Assembly: GCF_040054535.1 (NCBI RefSeq)
Contig: NC_090789.1
Span: 9,249,973-9,313,972, forward strand
Source: Antennarius striatus
Lineage: Eukaryota > Chordata > Actinopteri > Lophiiformes > Antennariidae
Direction: 5' to 3'
Length of the DNA stretch: 64,000 bases
Of the stretch, positions 11,715-64,000 are shown piece after piece. Under the pieces are notes generated by a model. The model was given only the letters and a program-made list of their open reading frames with translations. It did not search any database and had not been told where the DNA came from. Numbering within the stretch: position 1 is the stretch's first letter; every line of letters starts with the position of its first letter. The translations under genes and the position numbers were made by a program.

Positions 11715-12591
11715 GATTCCACGGGGAACAGTTACACGACAAATGACAGCGTTTCCCTTCGAACGGAACCAGAGTGTGACCGAGGACCTTTGTTTAATAA
11801 CAGGTGTCCGCCTCCTGTAACCGGATTGGTTGAATTTAGCCTCGTCCCATTTTTCCGTCAGCATCCAAGATTTGTGACTCAGGAGAGTTGAGATAGTTCA
11901 CACCAGTACCACATGTCATTCGGTTCTAGGCTGAATCGTGTTGAAAACCTGTGTACGCTCACAACCTAGAGATTATAATCGCATCATTGATTTACAAAAC
12001 AAATTTGCTTTTTGTTGGATTTTTTAAAATTCTTGTTCCTTTTTACTTTTCATTGGGCTTTAAGTGACATCATTCTCCGGTTCTATCATCTGGTCTCTGT
12101 TGCTTCTCGGGTGCAGTAGGCACACATGCTGCTCCACTATGTAATTCTTTTTCACCTTCTTTTATCCGCAACCGTCTGTGTTTTTATTTGTTAGGATGTG
12201 AAACTTGAACAATAAATAGAAAAGAATCAATCAGTCAAGACCAATCCTTGTACAGCTGACAAAACCTGCCAGACTGCATCTAAACAGGATTTCTTGTGCC
12301 TACAAGCATGTGTGACATTAGTAAGTTATTTATCTTGCTTTGAGTCAGTAGTCTTTGGTTGATCCCAGATGAAATGTGAGCTAAGAAAAGTTTGTGACCC
12401 ACAATTATGCGCTGTCACATTTAACAAGGACTAACAAATAAAGTTTTAAGGTGAAAACTATGATAAAAGCAACACGAGGCAAAGATAATCTCATGAAAAC
12501 AGTTGCCACCTGTTGTGCTCCTGCAAGCTGAATTTATTTTGTGCTCCAACAATACATAGTAATTTTAAAAAACACGGTGTCTTAGGCCCTT

Positions 12592-12769
12592 AGGGGACAT
12601 GGAGAGAAAAAAAAAATAAAGGTCCAGCTTTGCAGGATCTCGCTAAACTTTTGCGAGATCCTGCTAAACTTTTGCGAGATCCTGCTAAACTTTTGCGAGA
12701 TCATGCAATACTTTTGCAAGTTTTCTTGTAGATGGACCTTTATTTTATTTTTTTCTCTCCATGTCCCCT
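12592..12769. repeat. palindromic MITE with internal 21-bp tandem repeats
   Basis: Arms at 12592-12626 (aggggacatggagag .. aggtcca) and 12733-12769 are near-perfect inverted copies of about 35 bp. The centre holds four diverged 21-22-bp units based on ttttgcgagatcctgctaaac. No coding frame is present. The similarity may extend weakly outward as an acgg-type end. Confidence 0.7.
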
Positions 12770-13267
12770 ACGTGGCTCCGTATGAATCTGTTGTCTGTTG
12801 TGTTGTTTTAGTTCTATTCCCTGCAGGCAGCACTCATTGAGCTGAACCTGATCAACTGAAGACTCACAGTGACTAAGCATTTTCCACCACCCCCCCCACA
12901 CACACACCTATCCACCCAGACATAAAAGCTATCCTATCTACTAATCAAATCTCTACTAAATGTAAAATACACATACACCACCACCATTGCAACAGCAAAA
13001 CCAGTTCTCATTCTTAGTCTGCAGCTACACCAAAAAGACACCTGACTGAAATAAAGTAGCAGAAGTCACATGACAAGCATGTTTGGTGGAAAATCCTATT
13101 CCCTCCAGCAAAACGGCTTGTTGACAAAGATCCGTTGTAGTTAGAGGCAAATATTTTTAGTGGTACGATATTTAGTTCCTCCGGAGTGTCATATATTTTT
13201 CACCAATATTCTTCGTGCTGAGGATGGCAATCAGGTTGCTGTGTGAAATCATTCATTTTAATCAGGC

Positions 13268-13640
13268 ACTTGACCTCAGACACCATACCACCAGAGGCGA
13301 CCCCAGATCAGAACACTGCCACCACAGGTCGGTACAGCAGGCACTGGGCATGATGAGTTCACTTTACCAGCTGTTTTATTTTTATGGTGCACCCACCGCT
13401 CTGGAAGGTGGTAAATATGGTCTTATCAGTCCACATTAACTTTTTACATTACTCCATTATTTTCGTAATCTTTATGTTTCTTACCAAATTGTCTTTTTCC
13501 CCTCAATGTAGAACAATTTAGTCCCAGTTCCTTGAATTCTCTTTCTTGTAGAAATGTTGTCAGATCCTTACTTATCCCTATCCTTCCCTGTAGCAGCTTT
13601 GGTTTGGTTAGAAACCCATTCCCAATATTTTCCAAACCAG
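13268..13640 (-). mobile_element. Tc1-like DNA transposon remnant, second copy
   Basis: It covers the transposase part upstream of that kept at 9318-9845. The shared junction words gatca(t/g)aacactgc and the following cacaggtcggtacagcaggcactgggcatgatg are typical of this fish family (from recall). Same strand as the first remnant; no intact frame. Confidence 0.5.
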
Positions 13641-13703
13641 GTTAATACATGACGTTCTGGATACTTAGCACAAAATAAATGAAGCATCAACGCTCAAAGT
13701 GTT

Positions 13704-13709
13704 TTTATT
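13704..13709 (-). terminator. polyadenylation signal AATAAA of GST copy B
   Basis: Minus-strand AATAAA about 165 bases past the stop, at the same relative position and in the same sequence context (ctcaaagtgtttttattg) as in copy A. Confidence 0.6.
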
Positions 13710-13872
13710 GCTTTTGTTTAGATCACAAAATATAAAGTCAATTTGAAGTTGAACAAGAAAGTGAACCACCGATGAAAATCTAATTGACAACTCTTGTAAC
13801 AGCAGCAAGCAAGAATATAGTGCAATACAAGGAGTGGTTAAACAACAGGAACCATTCCATTGAGCTAGGATC

Positions 13873-15559
13873 TCAGATGTCCTTCAAAATGTCTCCTCCC
13901 TTTGAGTTCTCCAACCAGTTAGGAGGCCAGGTGGCCTTGATACTGGGTCTCTCTCTTAGTCTATTATAGTAACACGCCAGTTTGGGGTATTTCTTCTCAC
14001 ATAACCTGAACAATGAAGAAAAGTTAAACAGTGAATTTTAAAATACAAATACACCACTCCCTTGTAAACCTTTGCATTCATTTTTTCAGGCATCTTAGTT
14101 ATTTATCTACATACCCAAAATAGAAGAGATAGCAGATGCTTGGATAAACGATCACATCAGCCAGTGAGAAGGTTTTTCCTGCCAGGTAACCACCTTGTAC
14201 CTTAAAGATAGAACAAAATATTAATCGACCATATTATGCTGGTTTATTACCAAGCTTTAATTTTCATGTTAGCTAATGAAAAGAGCTGCATCTATTTATT
14301 ACTTCCCCAATAACATCTACAGTTGACTTAAATATTATCCATAATGAAACTGGGAGCCTTACTTCTTTTAACATTTTGTCTCTTTTGTCTAGTCTATCTC
14401 AGGGTAAAGCATTTCAATATCTTTCCCAATAACATCTACACCTGACTCAAATGTTATCCATTATGGATGCTTGTAGCATCGTAAATTCAATACAGATGCA
14501 TTTTCCTTAAAGAACTAATTCAATATATTTACCTTCTTCAGGTACCCTTCCCATAGCTTGACCTCAGTAGTCAGATTTTCTTTGTTTCTCTTTACAGCGG
14601 AGTCGTGTCTCTCCCCTTCTGGGACTTTCCAGTCATAGTAGATCACGTCCCCTGAAAATATCAGTATTTCAATCATGATGTGATTTTATGTTCTCATTTT
14701 TTTATTGTGCTAAATTTTGTTTTCATCATACTTTTTTGCTTCTCAATGGTGTTCATCAAAATATGTTTTAACTTTTGCATTATCACTCATTAAATTCTTT
14801 CTTTCATTTTGAATTCAAAAGTTGCTGTTTGTTGAGCTTTCTAGGCTACCATTCCATCAAGCTATTACTTTAATGATCCGGAAATAGTTTGTACATTCTA
14901 TTTTTTCAAACAATGGTGGAATTCATTAGCTTTGCACTTGAGGGCTGACATACCACTTTTCTGGGTGAGATTGATACCCTCCATCATGCGTTGGTACATC
15001 AGTGCAACCTCATTCTCATCATCCGGGATCAGTTTGTTTCCCTGGGACTTGAAATGGTTCTGTTGTTGGAGACAATGGAAATCAGCTGATGTGAAAGACT
15101 GTAAGGAGCTCTTGTTTATTTCTCCTCTGCAACAAAGGGTGTCAGAGATATCTCATCATTATTATCTCATTGGCAGAATTGTGATTACATAAAATAAAAC
15201 TTTTTACCTCCAGGTACATGCAGGCAGCATAGGACTCATTCAGGCATTTATCACCAAATTTAAAAGTAGGCAACTTTAAGATAGAAAGAATAAATATCAT
15301 ATATCATATAATGTATACTGAAGATAAAACATGCTTATTATAATTATTATCATTATTATTATTATTATCTATGTACAGAGTGATAATTTACCTGTCCTCT
15401 TGGATTCCAATCCAGTACTTTTTGAGACTTTTGCTCCATTTTTTCAAAGTAGAGACGTTCTTCCTTGTAGCCCTGCAGCCCTTTCTCCTCCAAAACGATC
15501 ATCACCCTCCAGCAGGGTGGGGAGCCAGCGCCCCACAGAAGAGTCATGTCCTTGGCCAT
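13873..15559 (-). CDS. gstr: glutathione S-transferase rho-like, copy B
   Basis: Six exons: 15392-15559, 15208-15273, 14954-15059, 14533-14651, 14115-14200 and 13873-14005. Each equals the length of the matching exon in copy A (168, 66, 106, 119, 86 and 133 nt), for 225 residues. Key stretches are MAKDMTLLWGAGSPPCWRVM with Ser13, LPTFKFGD, NESYAACMYLE, ERHDSAVKRN, FSLADVIVYP and an end in LENSKGGDILKDI. It is predicted to be a cytosolic glutathione transferase acting in detoxification. Similarity to copy A continues into introns and the 3' UTR, pointing to a more recent duplication than the A/B versus C split. An attatt microsatellite lies just upstream of the exon 1 donor side (about 15335-15370). 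All residues expected for the glutathione site are present, so it should be functional. Confidence 0.88.
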
Positions 15560-18053
15560 GATTTGACAGTGAACTGTTGCACCTGACTGACAGTGTTAAA
15601 AATGGAGTGAGGCAATGCAAAAATGGGCTTGCTTTATAACAGGCTCCAACCCTTCGCAAACATTGGTGGAATTTAGTCCCATCCCCTTTTTTTTGTGTTA
15701 TCATCCAAGATTTGTGACTCAAGATATGTGAGATAGTTCACACCGAAGTGCGCTTCTTGCTGTCATTGTACCATCAGGTTATGTTCCTCCTCCCATAGCA
15801 TTTTTGCAGCTGTTATTTTACCCTTCATTGTCTATCTTTATTGTTTGGAAGGGTGTGTTATATTACAAACGACATGGCCAGCCCCACAATAAGATTGCAT
15901 CTTATCCGGGGTGTCTTCCGCCTTTTTCGCCCGTAGCCAGCTGGATAGGCTCCAGCAAATCCTTGTCCCACAAGTCGGACAAGTGTCTCTACAATTGCAT
16001 TATTCTCATCTACAAAAAATGGATAGATGAAGCAGCTACTTGAGATTAGTTGGGTAAAGGTCAAGATTTCTCACATCAATCAGTCAAGCCTGACCAATTG
16101 TACAGTATGTAGAGAACTGGCAAACCAATCCCACATTTAGACATACAGCAATTTCAAACCATCAATTTTACTAAATTACACCAACATATTAGTGAGTTGT
16201 TTTTGAAACAATTAAGTGCATTCATCACTCTTCTATGAATGCACGTTTGACACCCCCAAAGTGAGACGTGAGTAAGAGTGACTTCTCTTGCTTTACCTCA
16301 TTACTCTTTGATCTCAGATACAAAAAGAGGAAATACTGGAATCCTAAGTTAATATACAAAGATCAAAATTTAAAACACTGTAATAGAAGCTGAGAAAAAA
16401 ATGAACCCAAAAAAACCCCACCATGTTTCAAACTAACACAGGACAATATCTGCTAATGAAAATTTTAACTGCATGTTCATGCATTGACTAACAACTGACT
16501 TTACCAACTCTTTCGTGGCCTAATTCTAGAATTGCATGTTAACATCACTTGGATGATATGTATCTGTTTAAATCTATTATCTTACCCCATTTCCCTGCAG
16601 GAACTGACTGTTTTAGGTTACAATTTCCTGAACACCAATGACAGAAACCACATGATGACTCAGCAGTTTTCACTCACCCTTGCACACAGAAACCAGTTCC
16701 ACCTTACAAGATAGACAAGAACCAATGCAGTCAGAGACTGCGACATCGCACGACACCCCTGAAATCAAAATTTTACCCTGACCTACTTGCATAGGTCAAG
16801 GATCAAACCTAGTGCTTTGATCTATGGTCTAACTCACACTCCTCTTCTCCATCTTTCTATCTTATCTAATTCCTGAGTGCACAAAAGTTAAAATTTGACC
16901 TTGATCTAGTTTTCTCAAGGTCAAGGTCATAATCTCATTTTTATCCCCTTTGCTGCCTGAGTAATCTGCTTTTTGTTTTATCTTTCTATCTGCAACTGTT
17001 GCAAAGATATTTGGTAGACTAACGCACGTCCGGACGAATGAACACAAAAACGCTAACAGTTACAATATATCACCGCTTTGAAGCGGGTTGTAATATCTCA
17101 AACTGAATATAGAAGACACCAACGACATTGCCAGAATAATCTACTGGAAACACTCCATAATTATCTTGTGTATGTGGTAGTTTTCCGTCACAGTGTATAA
17201 TGGGATATTCTGCAGCTACATTGAGAAAACAACTTCTGGTTTGGTTTGCTGGGTTTTGCTGCACCTTGCACCATTGCACACTTACACTATTCCACTCATG
17301 CACTCACATTTATACATTCATTCGCTTGTTCGTTCATTTATCCGTATAGTAAGGTTTAGCAACCCTCCATAGTCAGCGGATCTCAGCATTCAGAGCCGCT
17401 GTCTTTCCTAGAGCATTTTCCAACCTCAAGCTCTGAAGCAACCCGTGTCATGACAAGAACTTTGCACACCAGAGATCATGTGATTGTTCGTGGGATCATC
17501 ATATGAACTAAGGGATATTCAATTATGGGGGGAAAAAAAGCTTGTTGGTTCATGATGTTTTGAGCGATTCTTGGGAAGGAAGGGCAGTTAGAGCTTGTCT
17601 CCAGTAAATGCCAGTTAAGAGGCATGGTACTGGGCTACAAGAAAATACTGGGTTCCCATAACACCCTTATGGAGTCTGTTGCCAATAGTTTGGGCAGAAA
17701 AACATGCAAACATGTAGCTTGCTGGAGGTCTTTTTTTTTCCTGGCATTGTTTCGGTAAATATCAGTCATGCTGTTGGGTTGATGCCCTTCTACAGACCTG
17801 TCCAACTCACCTCATGTAAAAGCTGTTCTGGCATCTTCTTTATACTCATAAGACTGTGCTGAGAGACAGCAAACCGTCTTGCTGTTACATGTATTGACTT
17901 GCCATTCTAGAAGAACTGCACTACCCGTGAAACCTCACCTTGATACTGGTACTATGTCATGCTACCAGTAGTGAAGTGCACCAAAGCAAAACACAAACAG
18001 AGAGAAGAATCAGTCAGCAGCCACAGGGTCATGACCTTAAAGACATCATGCGC
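15560..18053. other. intergenic region between GST copies B and C
   Basis: No exon was recognised. A short L2-like fragment lies near 15885-15985 (cgcccgtagccagctggata). A repeat-like block at about 16775-17090 ends in an accgctttgaagcgggt hairpin. The rest is AT-rich unique-looking sequence. Confidence 0.4.
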
Positions 18054-18059
18054 TTTATT
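18054..18059 (-). terminator. polyadenylation signal AATAAA of GST copy C
   Basis: Minus-strand AATAAA only about 25 bases after the stop codon, giving a much shorter 3' UTR than in copies A and B if it is used. Confidence 0.55.
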
Positions 18060-18084
18060 CAGTGTGACTGAACCAGCGTGAGAC

Positions 18085-20686
18085 TCAAATGTCTTTCAGC
18101 GTATTCTGTCCTTTGGGGTTCTCCAGCCAGTGAGGAGGCCAGGTTGCTTTGATGCTGGGGCGCTCCGTCAGCATAGCATAATATTTTCCCAGGTTGGGGT
18201 AACGCTCAGCAGACAACCTACGCAAAAGTGAGCAGGAAACATGAGAACTGCAAAGGAATGTTAGTTATCTACAAATCAATCTTATCCTCTGTGCAACTTT
18301 CAAGATAAAGGACACAGCCTCCTCCCACTGACCCGAATCTGAAGAGAGTTGCGACGGTTGGAAACACAGTCACATCTGCCAATGAAAAGGAAGGTCCTGC
18401 CAGGTGAGAGTTTGTACCAAGCTAAAAGAAATGGGTGGAAAATACAGAGTATTTGAACATTTGGTAAAATGTAGACATTGATTGTGTGTATTTGTTGTGA
18501 ATAAGATACCTTCTGTAGGTAACCCTCCCACAACTTCAATTCAGTGACCAACACTTCCCTGTTTCTCTTTAGAGCTGAGTCATGCCTCTCTTCTTCAGGG
18601 ACAAACCAGTTGTAGTAGATGAATGCATCTGGAATAAGAGAACAAACACACACAATTATACAGCAAGCATGTGGTAGTAGTTTTATTAGGTGTCATGTTT
18701 TATTTACTTTGGATGTGTGAGGCAGATTTAAGTATCAGTATTCTCTTCTTAAGGAAAAAGCTGTAAAATTCTAGATATTTTATGATGGTCCTGTTTTTAT
18801 CATATGAAACGTGGGTAAGAAATATAGAGTTTTTGCTCCATATATGTAGAACCTAGTTAGGTAATTATTTCCTATATCATAATCATCTACCTTAACTCCA
18901 GCAATGACGTAATGAAACCTACTAATGGAATAACTACTTGTGACAAAATGTCTTTTTAAAAACGTATCTTTTTTCCCTACGGTTAGGCCTATAATCCACA
19001 CCACAACGACTATATCCAGGACAAAAAAGGTTTTTGAAAACACCGGGTCTGCGTTTTTGTGTGGATGGCCGTAACCGAAGCTTTTTCGGTTTGGATATGT
19101 CTTGCCTGCGATGAAAACTGCTGTGATGTCATGTGAGTGTGACCCGTGTCTACGTGTACAAACAGAACAGATGTAGTTAAAACTGTAAAAATTATACTGC
19201 AGGCATTTTTAGCCATTTTGTTGTTGAAACTCAAGTGCTGCTTCACATTGAATACAGACGGAGGTCAGCTATTTTCTGACGTGCAACCGTTTCACGTTGG
19301 AGACATGTCAACAAACACATTTAACACTTGAATATTTGTCTGTTTTTTCTTAATGAGTCATAAATTTTATATATTTATTAATTGCCCTGTATCTTTTGTG
19401 TTAGTTGTTTTCTTTAGCTACAAAATGCTCATCATGTTGTTGTCCATGGAACCCAGTTTTTATGTACAATGACACTATAAAATGTATTAGTTCATTCACG
19501 TTCCTCGCCTTAAAGACGCCAACGCCAGTTCTGGGTCAGACCGGGACGTGTTGCCAGCTGATAAGAGGACTTTGAGATGGAAGTCGTCCTCCAGGACATG
19601 TCCCGGTCCTCTCTCCTGTCGTTGTCGGAGTTGCTCTACTTATAAACGTGTTGATCAACGCACTTACGTTGGGACAGAGAGTTTTTTGAAAACGATGGTG
19701 TGTGGACGTGAAAATGCGCTTTCAAAAAGACCCAGCTACATTTGGACATGGCGTGATAAATTATTCCAGCAGTGAGAAGTTTTCAGGAGGGAGCATGTTA
19801 GTTGTACTCAAAACAATTATGTAGGTCACCTTAGGCCTTCCTCTACAGAGAACAAACAATGACTGATTAAACAAGAGTCCATCTACAGTATGTCACTCTC
19901 TCTTTTGTTATCAGTGTGTCTTTGTTGACACTGGACACACCACTCCTGACATGAAAACACTGGTTCGGTTTGTAAGTGGACAGAACGAGTCTGTCCTGTC
20001 TTACTGAGTTTGTCGTAGAAGCTCGTCCCCTCAAACATGCGCTGGTACATCAGTGCTTGATCTGCAGGATCATCTGGAGTCAGTTTGCTGCCCTGGACCT
20101 TAAATTTACTCTATAATTAAGAATAAAATTGTGTCATGGTTCATGTTAACGTTCACAATGCAGGTTTTTTTTCTTTTTTTTTTGTCAGCTAAAGTAAAGT
20201 GATTAGCCTCACTCACCTCCAGGTAGAAGCAGGCAGCGTAGGACTCATTCACTACGACGTGTCCATGTTTGAAAGATGGAAGCTTAAAAATCAATCAGGT
20301 TATCAATGATGTGACCGTTCAAAGGTGAACACGTCCGTCTGAATGCTAACAAGCTTCTCAGGTCAACCGACTTCGCTGAATTACGGACACACAGAATATA
20401 CTTTTTTTTTAAATTTTGACACTTAAGTGGTCATGACGTGTTATTAAATAAATAAACTTTCTATTTGGGGTTGTTGTTTTTTTGTTTTTTTTAATGGCAG
20501 CTATTGATATAAAGTTACCTGCCCTCTTGGATTTATATCTAACACTTCTTCGGACTTGTGCTCCTTTTTATCAAAGGAGAGCAGCTTCTGGTTGTAGCCC
20601 TGCAGCCCTTTCTCCTCCAGAGCGATCATCACCCTCCAGCAGGGACAGGAGCCGGAGCCCCAGAGCAGAGTCATGTCCTGGGCCAT
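18085..20686 (-). CDS. gstr: glutathione S-transferase rho-like, copy C (diverged)
   Basis: Six exons: 20519-20686, 20217-20282, 20005-20110, 18510-18628, 18333-18421 and 18085-18217. They give 681 nt and 226 residues. Exon 5 is one codon longer than in copies A and B (89 versus 86 nt) and starts LGTNSHLAGPSFSLADVTVF. The N-terminus MAQDMTLLWGSGSCPCWRVM keeps Ser13 and adds a Cys at 14. LPSFKHGH and NESYAACFYLE keep the glutathione site. The C-terminus ends LENPKGQNTLKDI. It is the most 5' and most diverged member of the tandem trio. Its substrate pocket (helical domain) differs clearly, so substrate range may differ; that is inference. Orthology to single-copy gstr of other fish cannot be decided here. 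Confidence 0.87.
19010..19765. mobile_element. possible DNA transposon in intron 3 of GST copy C
   Basis: Two blocks share tttttgaaaac followed by a gtgtgga word, at about 19030-19065 and 19683-19710. They resemble fish non-autonomous transposon ends. The boundaries and orientation of the arms were not resolved. Confidence 0.3.
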
Positions 20687-22676
20687 GGTTCCTCCGTGAG
20701 CGTTGATGGAAAGGCTGCTTGTGAAACAGTCGAGCTGCGCTGAGTTTCTGAGACTCATGCTACAACCACAGACCACACTGCCCCCTGCTGGAGGCCACAC
20801 TGCCCCCTGCTGGTGAGGAGGAAGTACCACAGCCAGTGTCTCTTAGGACGCATTCAAGAACGTTTCCATTTTCAAATTTAATTTTTTTCACCAGTTTGGG
20901 AGATCATACCTTTCTACTCTTCCATTTATCTATATACAAGACATTTTTTTCAAATGAGTCATTAATTCTAGTTTAATCCTGATAGAAAATCCTGAGGATG
21001 GTGTGCAAAAATATGAACATCCCACACAGTTTTGGGTCAGCATCCCAAAGGATGACAGAATCTGGAGGCACACGATTTTTCCATGAGGAGTTTGCATATT
21101 ATCTGTACTGCTGAAAATGAGATAGTTATTCACACAGTAAACCAAACCCACAGATTTTCAGAGGGGTTTTGGTCAGAGCTAATAATTCTAAACTCAAGAA
21201 TTATGATTATGAATTACAATGTAATTTTCCTGAAGAAACCAAACACACACACACTCTCTGTGTGAATTGCACAAGTATTGTGTCCAGCAATTGTGTAGGT
21301 CATGGCACAACAATGATTCACCGGTTGTGCTTTCAAAATATGTAATGTATGTTTATATGCAGAAGTATAAGCAGTGACAAAGAAAGAAATGCACAGGCTT
21401 GCACTTTTCTGACTCAAAGTTTTTTTAATTGCAGAGTGTGTAAACACAGCATTTCAAGTGACCATGGCTTCATAAATCACATGGCGTTTATGCAGTGGCA
21501 TTTCCCAGTTAACGTTGTACTGGGAGAGGAGCAGGCATTTCAACTGGGACTTTAAAATATGTACAATATCACCTCAGATTTTGAAGCAAATATCCAAATA
21601 CTATTCTCCTCTCTTAAAACTTTATAAACAAAACAGATATTATTGGTTCATTTCCTTTATCTTTTAATATTTTAAAATTCAAAGACAAGGATCTTTGTGT
21701 CCTCTATCTCAGAGTATATTACAAGTCTACAGAAATTACAAAATAATACACAACAAGAACCGCACCAACTTGTAGCATTACAGTATTTAGTACCTGGCAG
21801 CTGAAAAGGGCAATTACACATTTTGTGCAGAATTTTCTCTATGTCCTTCAAAATAGATTATTAAAATAAAAAAAGAATGATTTATCCTTTTTTGTCTTTG
21901 TACACTTTACAAAATGTTTCTCTGAAATGAAAACTTTTTCCTGTTCTGTATCATTTGTTCATTTCATAATAAGAAATATTAATGTTGAGTAAGGTGCGAG
22001 ATGTCAGAGTTTTGCATGTAAATACTAAGAACAAGTTTTACTATTCAAGTGAAGAAAAACAATCCATTGTAATTGACACACGTACTCAATGCAGTTATGC
22101 CTGAGGATGTGACTCGTGAATATCTGTGAAGGTAAATAAAAAAGAAAAGATGGTGTGATAGTAAAATGTCTCTTTAAAATGAAAGGCACACAGACTGAAA
22201 ACCTTTCACGTTCCTACAACACTATACGTAACTGGTAACAGTAACTATTAAAACACGTAGCTGCAGAAGCAAACCTTCAACTTTAGTGAGCCTCCTTGTT
22301 ATGAGTCTATCCAATTGATCAATCATAACAACTGAAATTCACAGCTTAAATAAATAAAATAATAGCGAGGCTTCCTTTGCAGAACCTCACAAGCAAAAAT
22401 AAACCATTTGGACTAAAGCAATATTTCTACTAGATAAACAACAGCTCAGAAGCTGAATTGAATTATTGCTTTCTTTGACAGGGGTCCTGAATTTCACACA
22501 ATCTCTTTCATCAACGTCACTTTTTTTTCTTTGTCGCATTTAATAAGAAATATCATGGTGTCATCACTCAGACACTTCAGGCAAGAACAGTAAAGTAAGT
22601 GGTTTTTGAGAGATGGAAAAGAACTCTGTAAGGTGCGGTGAAGGCAGGGGACCAACAGTGTTATCTAAAACCATAT
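20687..22676. other. intergenic region and presumed fhod3 3' UTR
   Basis: Upstream of GST copy C, at 20762-20812, a 22-bp unit with actgccccctgctgg is present twice in tandem. From about 21430 to 22676 the sequence is AT-rich and lies directly after the fhod3 stop codon, as expected for a long 3' UTR. The only poly(A)-like signal noted is ATTAAA at 21663-21668 (minus). Confidence 0.4.
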
Positions 22677-62872
<40,196 letters not shown>

Positions 62873-64000
62873 CTATGGAAGAGAATGACAGAAAACCTTT
62901 AATATTTTTAATAACAAATTTTAAGGACAAGTTCTAAGATAAAAGTGGTTAACAATTTTAAATTTATGTTATATTCTAATAAACCCCTATTAATAAAAGT
63001 AAATCAAGAACTGTGACGTCCTTCATTTACTTTGCACTTGTGGTACAACTGGGGCTCTGGAGCCTCAAGTCATATCATTTGTATGTCCTGCAGCATATCC
63101 TCAATGTATATCCTCAATGACAACTAACCTACTACACTGTGTACAGGTAAATCTTGCACAGCAATGTATCTGCACATCCCTGTCATTGACGTTCAACAGT
63201 CTAGTCACTGGCAGGTTCAAGCAGCCACAACTCATGGAAAGTAACATGCATAATTTCATTATTGTTCCATGGTGACGTATAAGCTTTGAGATAATTATTG
63301 AAGCTGCTGAGGTTAACAATAGGTAACTGAGATCAGAGTCATGGGTCTCACTTAGCTTTGCGTGATCGTATTGATAGGCCTAACCTAGCTTGGCCGCTGG
63401 TGCGCCGCCAAACTAGCCATCTAGTTGGGCCACATGACGACGCACTCTGACCGACAAGGAGGGCAGATCACAAGGCCTGCTGCTGCCCTCCGTCTGTCCC
63501 TCCCTCCCACTCGGAAACAGAGAGACGGACTGTCGGATGGACTCACAGCATAAATATATCCTTGCTAAATTTAATCTGCTCTGAGGCACCATGCACAAAG
63601 GAGCTCGAGGGTGGGTGTGTCCAGTGAAGGCGGGGAGTGAGAAAAGTGGGGGCACAATCAAAGTCAAAGTGTTTCAAAGGGGTTGATAGCTGCCTTCTAT
63701 GTTGGATGGCATTTTACAGGACAAGACTAATGAATGGTTAAGTCACAAGGCAAAGGAAATGAAGCATTGTGTGAAAATTGGGTGACCCTGGGTTCAACTT
63801 ATGCTATCCCTAACAACAACATGCATCCAATCAAACAGCAAACCTGTGAGAGAAAAGAGAAATGTGGGACACTCCAAATTCACATGGAGATCCAATAATA
63901 TTAACAATGAGATTCCTAATTTCTCTATGATGAGTGGTTTGACAGGAAAAATTCAAGATTTTGTTAGCTTGGCTGTTTAGGCCCTGTAGTTTTACCATTA
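62873..64000. other. fhod3 first intron (partial)
   Basis: No exon matching the expected FHOD3 N-terminus was found before the right edge. A GC-rich, unique stretch at about 63370-63660 has no coding signal that could be recognised. Confidence 0.4.

Larger units (their letters stand above)
11715..13703. other. intergenic region between GST copies A and B
   Basis: It holds the presumed promoter of copy A, a palindromic repeat at 12592-12769 and a Tc1-like remnant at 13268-13640. No coding exon was recognised. Confidence 0.5.

Overview
The window is teleost fish genomic DNA. Genes are split into many short exons with GT..AG introns. Introns and intergenic DNA are full of fish-type repeats: a Rex-like LINE, an RTE-like LINE, tRNA-derived SINEs, Tc1-like remnants, L2-like 3' ends, MITEs and long (CA)n tracts. 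A tandem cluster of rho-class glutathione S-transferases, a class best known from fish, supports this. The species is not identifiable from the sequence alone. No bacterial, CRISPR or phage-like feature was seen.

All five protein-coding genes recognised lie on the minus strand. From high to low coordinates they are: (1) a nearly complete formin gene of the FHOD family, best matching fhod3, 22.7-62.9 kb, with 28 coding exons reconstructed by splice-site and phase agreement (only the first coding exon lies beyond the right edge); (2-4) three six-exon GST rho-like genes in tandem at 18.1-20.7, 13.9-15.6 and 7.8-11.7 kb; (5) the 5' half of an apple/PAN-domain gene resembling plasma kallikrein or factor XI at 0.57-5.42 kb, which runs off the left edge.

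Region by region: 0-5.4 kb is the apple-domain gene, whose large intron holds a SINE, a MITE and a LINE that is itself split by a ~1 kb insertion. 5.4-7.5 kb holds a decayed transposon-like unit with a domain resembling the P2X7 receptor cytoplasmic tail. 7.5-20.7 kb is the GST cluster with interspersed transposon debris. 20.7-22.7 kb is intergenic plus the presumed fhod3 3' UTR. 22.7-64 kb is fhod3, including an intron of ~15.7 kb with no recognisable gene.

The most informative single item is a 24-nt microexon in fhod3. It encodes an eight-residue acidic motif matching the S/T(D/E)5XE casein-kinase-2 motif described for the muscle isoform of mammalian FHOD3. No clearly new biological system was found. 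The main novelties are nested mobile elements, an apple domain lacking an expected cysteine, and long simple repeats lying very close to fhod3 splice sites. All exon calls are by eye; no alignment or database search was run.
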